Shown here: piece by piece, positions 10,931-24,899 of the stretch | How the letters are laid out: each line of letters opens with the position of its first letter | Numbering within the stretch: position 1 is the first letter of the stretch | Assembly: GCA_023101725.1 (NCBI GenBank) | Contig: JALJCO010008621.1 | Location: 1,223,001 to 1,287,000 of the forward strand | DNA length: 64,000 nucleotides | Source: Atherinomorus stipes | Taxonomy: Eukaryota; Chordata; Actinopteri; Atheriniformes; Atherinidae | Direction of reading: 5' to 3' | Made by a program: the position numbers and the translations under genes | The notes under the pieces: model-generated | Databases searched by the model: none | Told to the model about the DNA's origin: nothing | Seen by the model: the letters and a program-made list of their open reading frames with translations, nothing else

Positions 10931-13790
10931 AAGTTGATCGTTGAGTGCACGCATTCAAACACATGGTGACACACACACACAGTTGGTGCACACGTATTCA
11001 GGGCAGAATCACTAAGGCATAATCATTTATTGTCTAAACTTTAGACAGGGGAACCTCCCTTGACAGCAGCAGCCAAAACATAGTTTCATTTCTCCTGTCA
11101 ACATGTTTACTTTACCTTAGTAATTTACTCACTTTGGGCCTTTTCCCCCAAAAATGTCAACAGAATACACAAGTGAAGTTGTTTATTTTTCCATGAACTT
11201 ATCTGTGCTCTATTCTTATCTACTCTGTGCAGAATGATAATGCATAGCAAATTATTTTGTCCTCTATTAACAATCTTGAACAAGTAATTTTGTCTTGTCT
11301 TTATGTGCTTTTTGCTTCCAAGTTGTACTTACAATGAGGTCTAAAAGAAAAGCAGAGAAAGGCAAGCATCCTCCTAATGCCCAGAAAAATTGCCATCACT
11401 TCCATCTTGGTGGAGATGGAAATGTGTGATAGTGGTGGATGTGGGGACAATAGAGGGCTGCCTCAGGCTCTTTTCCCCACAGAGTCCACTCCACTCAAGA
11501 CCACACTTGGAAGTGAGTTCTCAAATCAGAGCAAAGGATGGGAACACCATCTCTTCTTGATGCAGCAAAGGAGCATACAGCTATTAGTCCGTGTCAACTT
11601 CTATCTCCAGTAATGTGTCAAGAGTGAGCATGATAGTTGCAAACGAGCCAGTGTTGCACATGATGCAGGAAGACAAGCCAGTTCCATCTTTCAGACAAGC
11701 CACCAAAATGACATTCATACTCATCTTACATTATACTTTTCTCTTGTTATTTGTACCACTCTGTGTTCCTCTCAACCTCCCCCGCCCCTTCCTTACAACA
11801 TGATGGTCAGTCTACTGCCAGGCAATCTGGTCTGTGATGTTGTTCACACCATCATTGAGCCAAAAAGGAATAAAAAAAAAAATCTTTGACAAGATATGAT
11901 GACTTACCCAGGTGGTGTGTTTCACTGGTCTCTTGGTTTTATGCGTGAGGACAGCCAAGCAAGGTATGTGTGTGTATATGCCAGTGTGTGCTCCTACAGT
12001 ATATGATGGTGTGTTTACCTCAGGCCCTGTGCTGCGATGCTGTGATGCTGAGTGTCACCCTACTCCGGCCTAAGCCCTGCAGCCAGAGAAACCAGCTGTG
12101 AAGCTGACAGGTTTGTCTTCTGCACTCACCTACACTCTTTCCTCCCCTCAACACACACATATGTAGCCACATGCACACAATAAAGCACATACACATTGGC
12201 ACACACTCTTTTATGGCCTGAGGTTTAAGTACACATGCACACACAACTCCCCCCTCACCCTCCTCACATCCACACATATCCACAGACCATCACACAAGCT
12301 GCAGGCAGTCTCTCTTATGCCAGCTACAAACACAGAGCAAAAAGAATATGCTTATAAAGATCCGGTATACAGTGGCCATTCACTGAACACATTTTTTCAA
12401 TTTGATCAAAATGAGCAAAGATATTGCATACCCAAGTGGCATAAGTTTAAAAACATGTTTTAGATCAGTTTTCTTCTGCATGCATTAATGTTAGCACATC
12501 AATGCACAGCATTAAAGTCTGCATGGTCATTATTGACCTGTACACAAGAAATTGGAAGGATTCAATGCTATTAGTTGCATGTTAAGATAGACGTCAGAGC
12601 TTTTTGCTCAAGAAGACAAGCAGTAATTAAGTTTTGATCAATTGAATTATGATCCGACGTGATATGGGTGACATTGCATACCAGTGTTGATTTATAAGTC
12701 TGTACTGCATTCAGTTAACCACTAAAATAATAAAAAATAAGGGTTTGTTTTACAAAACACATTATATATTCATTTGAAAATAAACAACTTTGTTTTACAG
12801 TAACATATTTCTTAAACATTTGGTATAAATCAAAGCATGCACTACCTTATCGTATTATCTTATACAGTCATAAACTTAAAGCCAAATAAGTTCAGTGTGC
12901 TAAAAGCTTTTGTCTTTTACACATTTTATTTACCATGACACTAATCAAAAGTTGTTATCTACAATAAGACGTTGAACCCAACAAAGTCAAACACTAATGA
13001 GAATTAACATGCCCAAGTTTAGTATGACCTAATTTTCCCAACTGAATCCATGAATTCTGCAGTATACTCATGTACTATAGGTATGTAGCACATACTGGTC
13101 TGTGTGTATTGTGTATCATGTGGGTCAATGAGGACACAAAACATTGCCACAAGCGCCTGAACTTGTGGTCCATCCAGGAAAAGCTCAGGAGTTACCCTCA
13201 GGAGATGCTGCCTCCTATGGTAACTTTCCCCCACATCTAACCCTCACCTAGCTTACACACACACGCACACACACATACACAGAATTGACACACAGTAGTG
13301 AAGGATGCCATGTGTATCCAGGTGTCTGGCTGTGCTGTAGCGCCCTTCAGATGTCACAACGACAGAAATCAGTGTTCTGACCAGAAAGTCTGCAGGCAGC
13401 ATGCGCGTGCTATCGTGCCTCGCTTGTGCACGCAACTGTGTGCATGCTTTCTGCTGCATCTCCACACACATTTGTATGTGTATGCCTTTGTGTGTGCTTG
13501 CGGTTACCTATTCCTAGAGGGTGGGGGTGAGGAAAAGCAAGTGAGAAAACAGCAAAACAAGTTAAGGGACAATGAAGAAAGCAACACTGGCACCTGTTTC
13601 CCCTGGTGTGGTGGGCAAACAATCCACCTCGGAAATTACACTGACTGGTCCTTCGATGTCACTACAAACAGTGCTGATCCTTTTATTTCTAGATATTTAA
13701 GCTAAATAACATACACCCCAGTCAACTTTCTCCATTCTTTTTACCCTCCATAAACATGCTCTCATCCTACCACACACACACACACCTTTT
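10931..13790. other. Intergenic stretch with CA-rich patches
   Basis: No gene recognised. CA/CACAT-rich patches occur at about 12150-12280 and 13253-13280. The open frames at 13298-13705 and complementary ones are generated by CA/TG-rich sequence and lack domains. Confidence 0.5.
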
Positions 13791-14060
13791 TTGGTTCAGT
13801 TATGCGGCCAGATGTCCAAGTTGACATAGCGCTCAAGGCGTTTGACTGGATGAAACAGTGCGTTGGCTGTGGGTAAAGAGGGATTAAAACAAGGCCTGAG
13901 GCACTTGTGTTATATTGAAAACATCCTGGGCTGCTTTGTATGGAGATTTGCATACATTGGGGTCTGTTGAGCTACGGCCCATCTGCTGAAGTGCATTGTC
14001 CCTAAACAACAAAGTGTGTTTAAATATTTCACATCTCCATCTACCGGGACAGAGGTAAGT
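13791..14060. promoter_or_regulatory. Candidate conserved non-coding element
   Basis: Non-repetitive block with words such as GACATAGCGCTCAAGGCG, GGGATTAAAAC, GGAGATTTGCATACATTG (an octamer-like ATTTGCAT) and CCATCTGCTG (an E-box). Enhancer-like by composition; conservation not testable here. Confidence 0.3.
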
Positions 14061-15459
14061 AAAAATGAGTCGAGAGTGAATGAGGAAAATGGAGGGAGAT
14101 AGAGGAGGAGGGGGTTTCAAAAAGACAAAAAGGGAAAGAGTAGATTGGCACAGCTTTGGATTTGAACTGCTCCCAATTGTGCCTCAGTCAGAGCCACAGT
14201 AAATAACACTATTGTTGGCCAGAATCTGGGAAAATGAGGAGAATCTAAATATAATACTTTGTAAATCTAATATCTACTGGAAGAGATAGTTTTCTGATTA
14301 CAGAACTGAAGATTTGAATTATGTGTCTTTGCAGTCACAAAGCCATGAGAACTGAAACAATGTAACAGTTGAAGATACTTCATATATATAAGCATTACTG
14401 AACAGAAATGTTAACTCTATATTAATAAATCTGTTGCACAAACTTGCAGTCCTCTTAACTATGAAAGACACAGAGAGTGCTGGTTGAATCAAACTGGCAA
14501 AAATCCACAGCAGACAGTTTGTTGCAGTCTGGCTCAGTAATAAGTTATCATCTTTCTGCCCCAAAACCTCTTTATTGTATTAATGTCATAACTCTGTACT
14601 TCTGTGACATTTAATGGCACTGTAAAATTAGATAATTACTGTAATATATCTGTGTACTCATGCCCGTTTCTGAGGTCAGAAACATAAAAATTAATGAGGA
14701 ACAAGTAAGAGAAAGGGGACGAAGGAAAGAGATTAAAATGTGTATGAGAGTTTAAAGTGGCAAAGATGGCAAAAGTTCATTTTATTAATGCAAAAAAAAA
14801 AAAAAAAAAACGCAGTTTGAAGTTACTTTGACATCCAGTGTTTATGCATCTTTTCTAGATAACCCTGCATTTTATTTTCACTCTCCTCTCCCCGTGTGTT
14901 TCCCATTTCAACCAAAACACACATCAAATGAAGAACATGCTCAGGGCAGTGGATGGTGGATGGAACAGTAAGGTGGTTTAACGACGGGACGGTTTGTGTG
15001 TAGGCTGGACAGCCTGGTGCAGCCTCCGTCTTCACAACACGCACACTCAAACATTTGCACATACACACACACACACACAGACACACTGACACCAAATATC
15101 TGAAAAAAAGAAAGGAAAAAAAAAAAAAAAAACAGCCAAGATGGACGTGAGGAACATGTTGCTTGCACGGGGGAGGATTTTGGAAAGAAGAGCGTGGTCA
15201 ATCTGTTTGTTTCTCTGCCACATCCAAGAAGAGTGATAATTTCATTTTCTCATCATTATTCTCTCCCTTTTATTTCCCTTCTAATGTCAGATTTTCAAAG
15301 CAGCTTAAGTTTATGTTTGTGAAAAGAGCATATCAGACAATGCATTTTATTCACTGTACATCCCAATGAAATGTATTTGCTGCCATGAGACATAAAGACA
15401 TCAATACAGACAGAGCCGTTTGCGGTACTTGCACCTTAAACCTCTGCTTTGTCTTGCAA
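14061..15459. other. Intergenic stretch with homopolymers and a CA microsatellite
   Basis: A-run at 14792-14810, (CA)n at about 15059-15082 and A-run at about 15115-15132. No gene or identified transposon. Confidence 0.55.
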
Positions 15460-15860
15460 CATTTTCGGTCATCTCATTACATCTCATAAGCCTGTTCATA
15501 ATGCAAACTATTTAACCGTGGAAGGTCACGGCTAGAGAGTCTGTGAAAAAGTTTAACAGACACACATTAACCCCCCATTTAATCAGGATTACAGAGAACA
15601 AGTACGCATTATTTAACACACATCACAGTGCATGACAGCAGAAGGAAAATATGGGACACACACATACACACACACGCAAACACAAATCCAGCACAATCAA
15701 TCTAATGGTGTGCATTAGTTAACTGCCAAATGTTGGGCTTTTTATGGCAGGATCACCCGTCCCTTGAAAAGATAAATACGGTGCACAGATCCCAGTAATT
15801 ACAGCAATCCCCTTACAGCACACAGAGATCGTCCTCACTCACTAGCCCCTCTGGAGTGCT
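15460..15860. promoter_or_regulatory. Candidate conserved non-coding element(s)
   Basis: Two non-repetitive sub-blocks (15460-15560 and 15695-15840), separated by CA-rich sequence. They contain CATAATGCAAACTATTTAACCG, GTGCATTAGTTAACTGCC and CCCAGTAATTACAGC. Enhancer-like by texture only. Confidence 0.27.
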
Positions 15861-18800
15861 GTCGTCCTGTAGATTAAGTCATTTAGGACAGTTTTAGGGC
15901 ACCAAGCTGACTGACAGAAGAGGTGGTAGAGAAGAGACAAAAGAAGGATGAGGACTGGTGTGTTTATGTATGTTGTGGTGTGTTGGAACAAAATGTGAGG
16001 GGGATGGGTTTGTGGGCAATGCAGAAAGTTGTAGACACAGCAGATAAAATCTGATATTGCTCTGTGGGGTTCCATAAATGCCAACGGCTCATCTCAGGTT
16101 ATGTCAGCATTAAAATAACCTTCCCACTGAAGAATTAATTAACTCATATAATTTATCTGGGTGATAAATGTGGAAAGGGAGAGATTTTTTTTAAAGGGTC
16201 ATGCATGTTGACATATAAGTTACAGAGATTACCTGCAACAGGAAAATCTTTTGATTATGTTCATATATAAGACACAAATCTTTAATTTTGGGTAACATTC
16301 AATACAACTGACTTGACTAATATACTGTAGGTTTTTATAGTTAGAGTGTGTAATCTTAATGACTTGAAAGGTGCAATACTGTAAGGTGTTGGCTAAAGGT
16401 GCATGCTGTGTGTATTCCCAAGCTTCAGCAAAATAGATTTATTCACTTGATATAACAAAGCAGATTTTCTGAATATTTTAAACCCTGTTTTCTCTTTTGT
16501 TTGCAGTGTTCTTCACAGCTTTTGCAATATTTCTCTATGCTTCACAAATCTTTTTAATTATTCATTTCTTTTATGACATGAAGACAATTACATAACATGC
16601 TTTTTTCCCTTTATTGTCCCAAAAGGATTTTAATAAGCTTTTACAAGTCAAGTTTATAGTTGGAAGGTATAGAATGTTTTCCATTTTGTGTGGGATTTAG
16701 CTTAAGGAGACCTTTACCTGACACCCAATATGTCATCACCCTCTGAAAAACTGAGCTTTTGTCTTGCAGAATGCTGTAAAAATTTGCCTAAACATAACAG
16801 AGTAGTTTTTGTCCCTAAGCCTTACTGAAAGCCTGAGTAAATGGAAAATGAAAACAAATGTAAAGTGTAAAATTAAAACCATTTAAAGCCTTGAAAGTAA
16901 TGGACTGGGACAAGACTAAACTAAATTTACTGGCTCTTCTGGATGAAGTTGTGTGTGTTATTCTTCGGTTGCTCAGCAGCTCCTACATAAGCAATGCAAA
17001 ATTAATAAGTAAAAGTCATGATCAGGACTCAATATTGCTCCGTTCCTATTTTGCAAACGATCTTAAAAATGTGATACTGTTTACGTGGGGTTTGTGCATG
17101 TGTGTAAAGGTCAGTGATGGGTGCACTTTAGCGAAGGGAACCGAGTAAAGCCTTCAAGCCTTCAGGCCTTTCAGGGCGATTGATGTCCAGTGGTGCCTCA
17201 AGAACCCTAACTCACACGGCTCTCAGAGCGCAGCTAAAACTCTCATTAGTTTAAGTGTGTTAGAGTTCTCTACCTCTGCTCCTGTCCAACTACCCAGAGC
17301 GGCAGAGGGCCAAAACCTCATCTGATGGCTCTCACTACAAGCTTATAGCCATGTCAACATCCATCTTTTCAAGAAAACACAAATGCATACAAAAAAAAAA
17401 ATTTTTAGACATACAGTACTAGTTTCATAGCTTCTCTTCCTTTGTGTTTGTTTTTTTTTTCTTCCTTGCAACATGCACATAAGCATGAGCATGCAGCTTA
17501 ACAGCAGGGCCTAATGAGGTCTGAAATATGAGCGCTAAACATTTGTTTGAACAGATGTGGATTAATGTTCATCTTTTCTTCAAGCCAGAGATTAAACCTG
17601 ATTTACTGCCTAACAGGTTTTAGTTTTGTTCCATTTTATTTCAGAGATAAAAATGAAGAGATGTTTTAAATGACACTGAAAGAGAAACAAAGGAGGAAGG
17701 CACAGCAATTGTCTGATTGTGTCTCCTACTTAAGGGGAAGTTGCCAGAAGAAGCCAGACAGTGAAAGTGGAAGGAACAAAGAAAAAAAAAAAAACATGGA
17801 TTGGATGGAAGGGGTGGCAGAGGGAATCGTCAGATGCTCCTCATTCCTGTTGTGGGTAGCTGAAATGAAAGATGAGAAATTTGAGTCATAGGGAATCAGA
17901 AATGTCAACAGATTGAGTCAGAGCAGAGCTGGGACCGTCTGGAAGGAGAAAGTATCAACACTGGCTCAGGGGCACGCAAGATTTTGGGACCGTCGCTGAG
18001 CTAATGGCAAAATTATTGGACATTATGTGTGTGCTTGTGTGGATGTGTGTGTATGTGTTGCATGGGGGCGGATGTGGGATTGGCTTAGTCTGCTGTCTAT
18101 AATGAATGGTTAATGTTAGTCGGGGAAAAAATGAATACGGTCACCATCTGCTCAATCTAAGTCTGTGTTCTGTGCGTGAGTGTGTGTGTACATTTGTGTG
18201 TATGACAATCATGAAGACACACAATGTGCTCTTGGAGAGGGATTTGGAAATATGGAAGGGAAGAAAAAGAGGAGGGAGCAGCTAAGAGAAGAAAGGCATG
18301 CAACAAAAACCTGCACTTACACTGAGGAAGACAGAACAAAAGTGATGGGAAAAACAGACAAATTGTGTTCTTACAGGCAACATCACATGCATTATTGGAT
18401 ATATAGTGGAGATGCAATAACAGGTGAACAGAAATTGGGTTTAAGTTATAAACATGAGCTAATGCCTGGCAACATATGTACTTAATAAACACAAATATTT
18501 ACAGAAAAATATAAAGAAATACAAAGAAATTCATTATTAATCATGGTCAAAAGTAAGATTACAAAATATTGCTATATATAGTAACTAAGTGAACAAACAC
18601 AAGTAAACTTATTACAAGGTAAATTTAATAATCATGCAGAACAGCTCTTTTTAAAAAAAATAATAACTCAGCTCTAATAATTAATGTTGCAGCAAGTTTA
18701 TTTGGGTGTCTGTTGACGAGACTATTTTGTATTATTAACTAGTTTATTGCAGAAAAGGTTTTAGTGGGTTTTAATCTGCCAATACTTATCTCTAATGTAA

Positions 18801-20384
18801 AATTAATGATAAGAATGACGTAGCACATTGCAAACAGTGATATTTTCTTTCAAATATGGTAACTATAATTCCACATTTTTGTCATTACTGTACTTCTTGT
18901 TCACTCAGTTTGTCAATCAAAATGTGTGTTTTTTTTTTTTTTTTTTTTTGTCTTAAACAAGAATAAGATATTTAACTTTGTGTTTTGATGGACATGTCAG
19001 TTCATGTAAGTTCATAGTTTCCTTATCAAAACCTGAGATTTGATTATGTCACTCAGTTTTACTGAAGTTTGTGAACTGGCCATTAAACTTAATCTATAAG
19101 CATACAGTTGTTTATACCTGCATTTAGACAAGACGATAACATTTAATCATACAGTCTCATGGTATCTGATGAAACTCCTCCAAAAGGAGTATTGATCAGT
19201 TTTAATAGTTTTAAAAAAAGGTTGAAACTTTCCATTTACTGGGCACATCTGCTTTAATGTCACTGGTTAGATTTTATTATTTTTGAAATAATGTGCTTGG
19301 TGTTAACTATTAAAACGTTTTATCTTGAAGAAATACATGGATTTAAACATCAAAATCCAGATATTTGGGTTGGAAAAATGAACTCATCCCAAAACATACA
19401 TAACAGCTGCCTCATAGACACCTCCAGTTGAATGAGCCCCCTGACATCCTTTAAAAAGTGTGCTGGATATTAATAAAACATGTGCTTCAATGTTTCAGCC
19501 ATTTTATCCAAAGAGATCCCATCAGTGATTAAAATCTGCCAGACATACCGTTTACATGTATTCCATAAATATCTCCCACATGGCATATATGTGTGTGGAG
19601 AACGTGCTGATTTCCTGCCAGGTGACAGCAATGAACTGGGAATTACAGTCAAGTTTGGAAGCTACCTTATACCCGAATATATGCAGCTTTCAACAACAAA
19701 ATCATTGCTGTTTCTGATGATGGAGGAATTGTGATCAGCAGTTAGATGCTCATGGAAGAAGAGTTAGGGTAAGAATACAGGGGAGTAAAGGTCAGGAAGA
19801 CTGAACTGAAGAATGAGCAAGCAAGGAGTGAAAATCAGAGCAAGCCTAATGTATGTTTGTTCAGTGGGTTAACATGATACATCAATAACAAAATGTTAGT
19901 TTACAGTAAATATGCTGGTGGTATGATCATTCGGAAACCAGGACTGAAACTGGAAAAAGACTGCTTCATATGCTTATTTATTATTCATGTCAGCCCCCAA
20001 AATGACTCTGTTGCATTTATACCCACCAGATCTTCTGTGAGAGCAAGAGTGCAGTCATTCATTAGTACTACTATGACAGGCAGAGCGTCTGAGAACTCTG
20101 AACTGGCAAAAAATGTGGTGCCTGTTATACGTGTGTGTCTCTCTGAAAATGCAGGTAAGTAAAATCAGTGTGTGTCCATGGAAAGAAAATATTTAAAAGA
20201 GACAAACTGTTAGCATTTGAAGACATTTAACAGTCATTTTGGGACTTTAAAAAAGAAAAATATGGCAGAACTTCAGCTGGAGAATTCAGTATATTGTTTG
20301 TATATATTTGTATATATTGCATATATTCTTTATGAATCGAAACTTGCATTTATTTACTTATGTACTAAGTACCGACACGAACCC
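15861..20384. other. Intergenic stretch, nothing recognised
   Basis: Includes a T-run at 18929-18949 and several A/T homopolymers. No exon structure, RNA gene or recognisable mobile element. Open frames are short and often paired with antisense shadows. Confidence 0.5.
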
Positions 20385-20556
20385 TGGGTGAACCACTGTG
20401 GACCCCTGAGCAAGGTCCTTAACCCCCCACCAACTGCTCCCCGGGCGCTTTAAGTAGCATCTCACTGCTCTCTGATACTCACAGTACAGAGATGGGTAAA
20501 ATGCAGAGCCCTAATTTCCCCTCGGGGATCTTACAAGTATATCAAAAAAAAAAAAA
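20385..20556 (+). mobile_element. 5'-truncated tRNA-type SINE
   Basis: Shares with the fuller copy at 24615-24853 the body CCACTGTGGACCCCTGAGCAAGGTCC, the word TGCTCCC, CTCTGATACTCACAGTACAGAGATGGGT and AATGCAGAGCCCTAATTTCCCC, and ends in an A-tail (20544-20556). The tRNA-like head with the B box is missing or decayed. Same orientation as the other copy. Confidence 0.85.
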
Positions 20557-22364
20557 ATTAAAAATTAATCAATCAATTAACAAAGTAACATGTGAATTTT
20601 ATCGTTGCTGTTGTCTGTATTACTTTTGTTTGATTAAAAAACTTTATTATTGCCAAAATACAATCAATTTGTGTTTTGTATTAACTTTGTAAAATGAGTT
20701 ATAATACTGTACAACGGGTATTATAGAGAGATGAAATGTGTGTGTGAGTGGAGGTGGGTGGGGGGTATAATATCACAGGGCAATCTCTTGGATTATACTA
20801 CAGATCTTTGCAGTGTAATCTAAAATCAATAAAAGACCATATTAAGACATATAGACTCATGTTTTTTTGATGAAAGCTCTACTGCTTACAGATTAGGAAA
20901 TGAACCACCCCACTTATAAATCCAGAGCTGATGAAGATTTTGAGAATCACTGCACTGCTAATGTCTGTATGTAGTATCAGTTGTCAGTGTGCTGCAGGAT
21001 TTTATAGGACACTAACTTTTCCCCCCTACAGTAACTCAAAATCTAAAAAGTTCAGTTTAATATGAAACAGCATTTAAATGAAAAACTATACCAGTAAAAA
21101 CAACAGAGACACTGTCAACAACCACAAACCACAAATAAAAGGATTTCAAACATTTTGAAGCATTTGATGAAGCCTTAATTTGCACTTTGAGTTTAGAGAA
21201 TGTTAACATAATATTAAAGAGTGGAACAAATCCAAAGGAAAAGCAGTGTTTAGTCTTGAGATCAGCCCATAGAATTTAAAAAAAGTGCATTTGCGATAGT
21301 GTGAGAGTTACAGTGGTTTTGAAATACTGGCGTGCAAGAAAGGAAACAATAATCACACAATGAGAAATTTGGTTTAAATGCTGTAACATGTCTGAATTTA
21401 GCACCTCTGTGCAGATATCTTTTACTCAACTACTGTTTGAATACACTGTAACAGTATTAAAGCTTTAGGGAGATTACAAGTGTTGAGGACACTAGAGCAG
21501 CATCATCCCCGGCTGTGCTCAAACACACATTCTCTCGCCCACTCGTACTGCAACCAATAGCAAATGCTTTATTCTTCTTGAAAAAAAAAAAAATGGACAT
21601 TTCACATTTTTTTTTCCAAAATTCGAAACATCAAGTCCTTCAGTTTTCTGCACCATCATGATCTTTGAGAGCAGCAACAGAGAAAAACTGCTGCACAGCT
21701 AAAACAGTTAAGGTACATCTCTGAACACTGGGTTGATAAGTAAATACAGCCTACATCAATAATCCTCATGTTGCCAGCACTCTTGTATTATGCAGATAAC
21801 TACATACACATCTCTGTGCACGCAGTGACACACACACACACACACATACACTGCCAGGTTGTGATTAAATTCTCTCTGGCCTATGATCCGCCTCTAAATC
21901 TTTGCAATTTTCATTTTATGCAGCTTTAATATGGATCATAGTTGCTCTCAGAGTGCCCCATCTCCTAATCTGGAGCAATCTGAGCTGAGCCTGGCTGGGT
22001 TAACAGCTGACGCTAAGCCAACCAGTCACACTCAACCAGCCAGCAAGTCCGCCACAAAGCCTCTGTGCAGCCAGTGGGCCTGAATGCCCTGGGAAAGGAG
22101 AAGTCAGAGATATTGTCGTAAAGGTTTGGTGAAACAGTTTTGCATATATGCAAACTAAAGCAAAAAAAAGTTACAGGTTGACCATAAAAAAACACCACAG
22201 ATGAAGAAACTAGAAAAGTGGAAAAAATAGAAACAATATAGAAACTTAGAGATGCCACCAAACTGTGATAAGAAATGGAGTGCATTAGCATACATATAAA
22301 TCTGTTCTGGTTCTGATGTGAAAGGACTGAGTGAGTGTTTGTAAGGGCACTAACAAAACAAGAA

Positions 22365-22383
22365 GGGGGGGGGGGGGGGGGGG
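22365..22383 (+). repeat. Poly(G) tract, 19 G
   Basis: Uninterrupted run of 19 guanines on the + strand. Confidence 0.97.
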
Positions 22384-22526
22384 TGAGTGGTCTGTTAAGG
22401 TCATAGAGCTGCTGTGTGTTTGGGTGGAGTACGGTGTCTGTATCAGGGCATGTTAGATTCATGTACACAAGCAGTTTCACATGATATCCGTCAGTACATG
22501 CAAGCACATACAGTAAATACCCAGAC

Positions 22527-22528
22527 AG

Positions 22529-22559
<31 letters not shown>

Positions 22560-22562
22560 CAC
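22527..22562. repeat. (CA)n microsatellite
   Basis: Dinucleotide CA repeat with one CG interruption near its end. Confidence 0.95.
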
Positions 22563-22980
22563 AGGATGACCCGCTTTTTTAGAGCAATGTGAAGGGGGCA
22601 TTAGAAGATTAAGTCATTAAGTATACATGGTTTAAAAAATGTATATCAATACTGTAATACTTCCATCTAGGAAATCCATACCTGCTGGACAACCTATTTA
22701 AAATTCATACACTAATGTTAGTGTTGAATTTTAAAAAGATGCATTTTCGTTTTGTTGTATTAGCAGCAGAGGCGGAAATCTGCATGCTCATATCACTCAG
22801 TTCTCTCAATCTAGATTAAAATGTCACATTAAAATACCACAGAATAAGCAGCTGAAGTGTTGGACCAGGAGCAAGCACCCTGCTGGGACTCATGTAAATA
22901 ATACTGCTGCTGATGGAAGGAAACCCATAAATTGAGCACAGCTAATGCTAGGCTTAACTCTATTTGGCTTTGTGTCTTTA

Positions 22981-22983
<3 letters not shown>

Positions 22984-23013
<30 letters not shown>
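22984..23013. repeat. (CA)n microsatellite
   Basis: Uninterrupted CA dinucleotide repeat. Confidence 0.96.
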
Positions 23014-23016
<3 letters not shown>

Positions 23017-24614
23017 AATGCACATATCTATAGCACACTGCACTTTATTTCAACTTTACTTTGTCTCTATAATGCTGTAGTCTCTAAGTCAGTTTGCCCT
23101 TTCGTGACTATCCTCAGATGATTACTCTAACTGCTGATAATGAGGATCACAGAGTGTAAATGTGAAAGGGGTAGTGAATATTAGAGGAAGGGGATCACCT
23201 CCTCCCCCACTAGCACCTCAGGTTCATTAATCCTCCTGGTTGCAGACGGAAAGCCCAGTTAGACACCAGGGGAACCCATACGTTAGGGGTGGCCATTTAC
23301 ATTGAATGACTTAAAATTAATGAATTAAATGTCCTTCCAAACACCAAAACCTTCTAACCCTAACATACACTCACAACTTTGTCGCATAAGTCAGAAAATA
23401 CAGTTCACTTGGCTTTAATGCTCAAGTCAGCAAACAGCTCTGTGAATAACACGATTGTTCACATGCATGTTCACCACACCTGTTATCAGATGATTGTGAA
23501 ATGCACGAGCTCCAGACTACTGAACTGAACTTGTTGATTTGCTGGATGGAAAAATTAAACAGTTTATCTCATTAATTCAGTTTCAGCTTCTTTGTCTCCT
23601 GTCCCCTCCATCCTGCTTGGAACTTGTCAGTTGTGCACAGGTAAATGTATCAAATGATGTCTCAACTCCAAAAAGCATCAGGAGGACAGAAGATTAAGGG
23701 AAACGGAGGCTTGCTGGAAGAATAAGAAAAGAAGATACACCAACATATGCTTTTCCAAATTATCATAAGCATTTTTTGTGGCATAAGTTACATCTGAAGG
23801 GGGTTGACATATTAATTCCATAAGCACACTGAATCACAAGTATATGTATGCATTGTCACAAGCATGTTTAATGCTCATCTGACATAAATCCATCAATTAG
23901 TAAATACAGCTGTAGGCTTCAGCAAACAATGGTTTTATGATGCAGCCATGTTATGTGTCATATTCAATTGCTTTCAGTTCAAACTGATGCAACTGAAGCA
24001 AGCATATTTAATTTTGTTAAATGCCAGTCACCTCAGCTTCTCTGTCTTCTTTGTGTGTGCCCTCAACTCCTTTTCATGTACCTCCAGTGGGAAGGACAAA
24101 GAGTTGAGAAGAGTCAAGGGGAGGAATCAAAACTGTGCAAATTGGGAATTGGTATAAGGGGAATAAAAGTAAAATAGTACGTATTTTATGTAATTATGGC
24201 AGAAAAAACACCACTGTGACATTTCACTTATTATTTAAGGTTGTTAAATTAATATTAAAGTCCTGTGACAATTTAAATGTTATAGCAAATTTAATGCAAA
24301 CGCATAAAAAGAATCTCTTTTTGATGTCTTGATATGATATTGCCCAAAACAACAAAAACAAATTTAAACCATAGCAGTGTATTGCATGATCTTAGATTGA
24401 AATAAATAAGGGAATTCCACTGTCACTTCCACTTACAGAATAGCTGCACCATTTGTTGTAATTAACAAACACATGATGTCATCTGCAAAGCTTGCCGAAT
24501 GAATTGCTCAGCATTTTCAGAAAGCCCCAATTCTGAAAACTGTAGTGCCCACAATGAAAGTTTTTCAGCATCCATTTTGGACACTCTGAGCTTTCTCCAG
24601 CCAGTCAGTCTATA

Positions 24615-24853
24615 ATGGGGGAGTGGATAGCCCAGTGGTTGCGTCGTGGGCTTGGGCGCGGAAGACCCGGGTTCGATTCCCCGACACCACTGTGGACCCC
24701 TGAGCAAGGTCCCTAACCCCCCACTAACTGCTCCCTGGGTGCCCCAAGTAGCAGCCCACTGCTCTCTGATACTCACAGTACAGAGATGGGTGAAATGCAG
24801 AGCCCTAATTTCCCCTTGGGGACCGTATAAAAAAAAAAAAAAAAAAAAAAAAA
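24615..24853 (+). mobile_element. tRNA-derived SINE, near full length
   Basis: Pol III promoter boxes are visible: an A box at 24628-24638 (TAGCCCAGTGG) and a perfect B box at 24670-24680 (GGTTCGATTCC). These are followed by the body shared with the copy at 20385-20556 and a 25-nt A-tail (24829-24853). SINEs are transcribed by RNA polymerase III and moved by LINE-encoded proteins. The well-kept boxes suggest a fairly young insertion. No clear target duplication was found. Antisense and sense open frames across it are artefacts. Confidence 0.92.
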
Positions 24854-24899
24854 CGACTAGTAAGTTGACATCCAACTGTGTGATGAAGTGCCACAATAC

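Larger units (their letters stand above)
20557..24614. other. Intergenic stretch with simple repeats
   Basis: No gene recognised. Contains G19 (22365-22383), (CA)n at 22527-22562 and (CA)n at 22984-23013. The 181-residue open frame on the - strand at 22013-22558 runs through the CA and G tracts and has no domain, so it is not treated as a gene. Confidence 0.5.

Noticed and set aside
22013..22558. 181-residue open frame on the - strand
   Set aside because: It runs through a CA repeat and a 19-base G run, has no domain or homologue I recognise, and its C/V/P runs come from the simple repeats.
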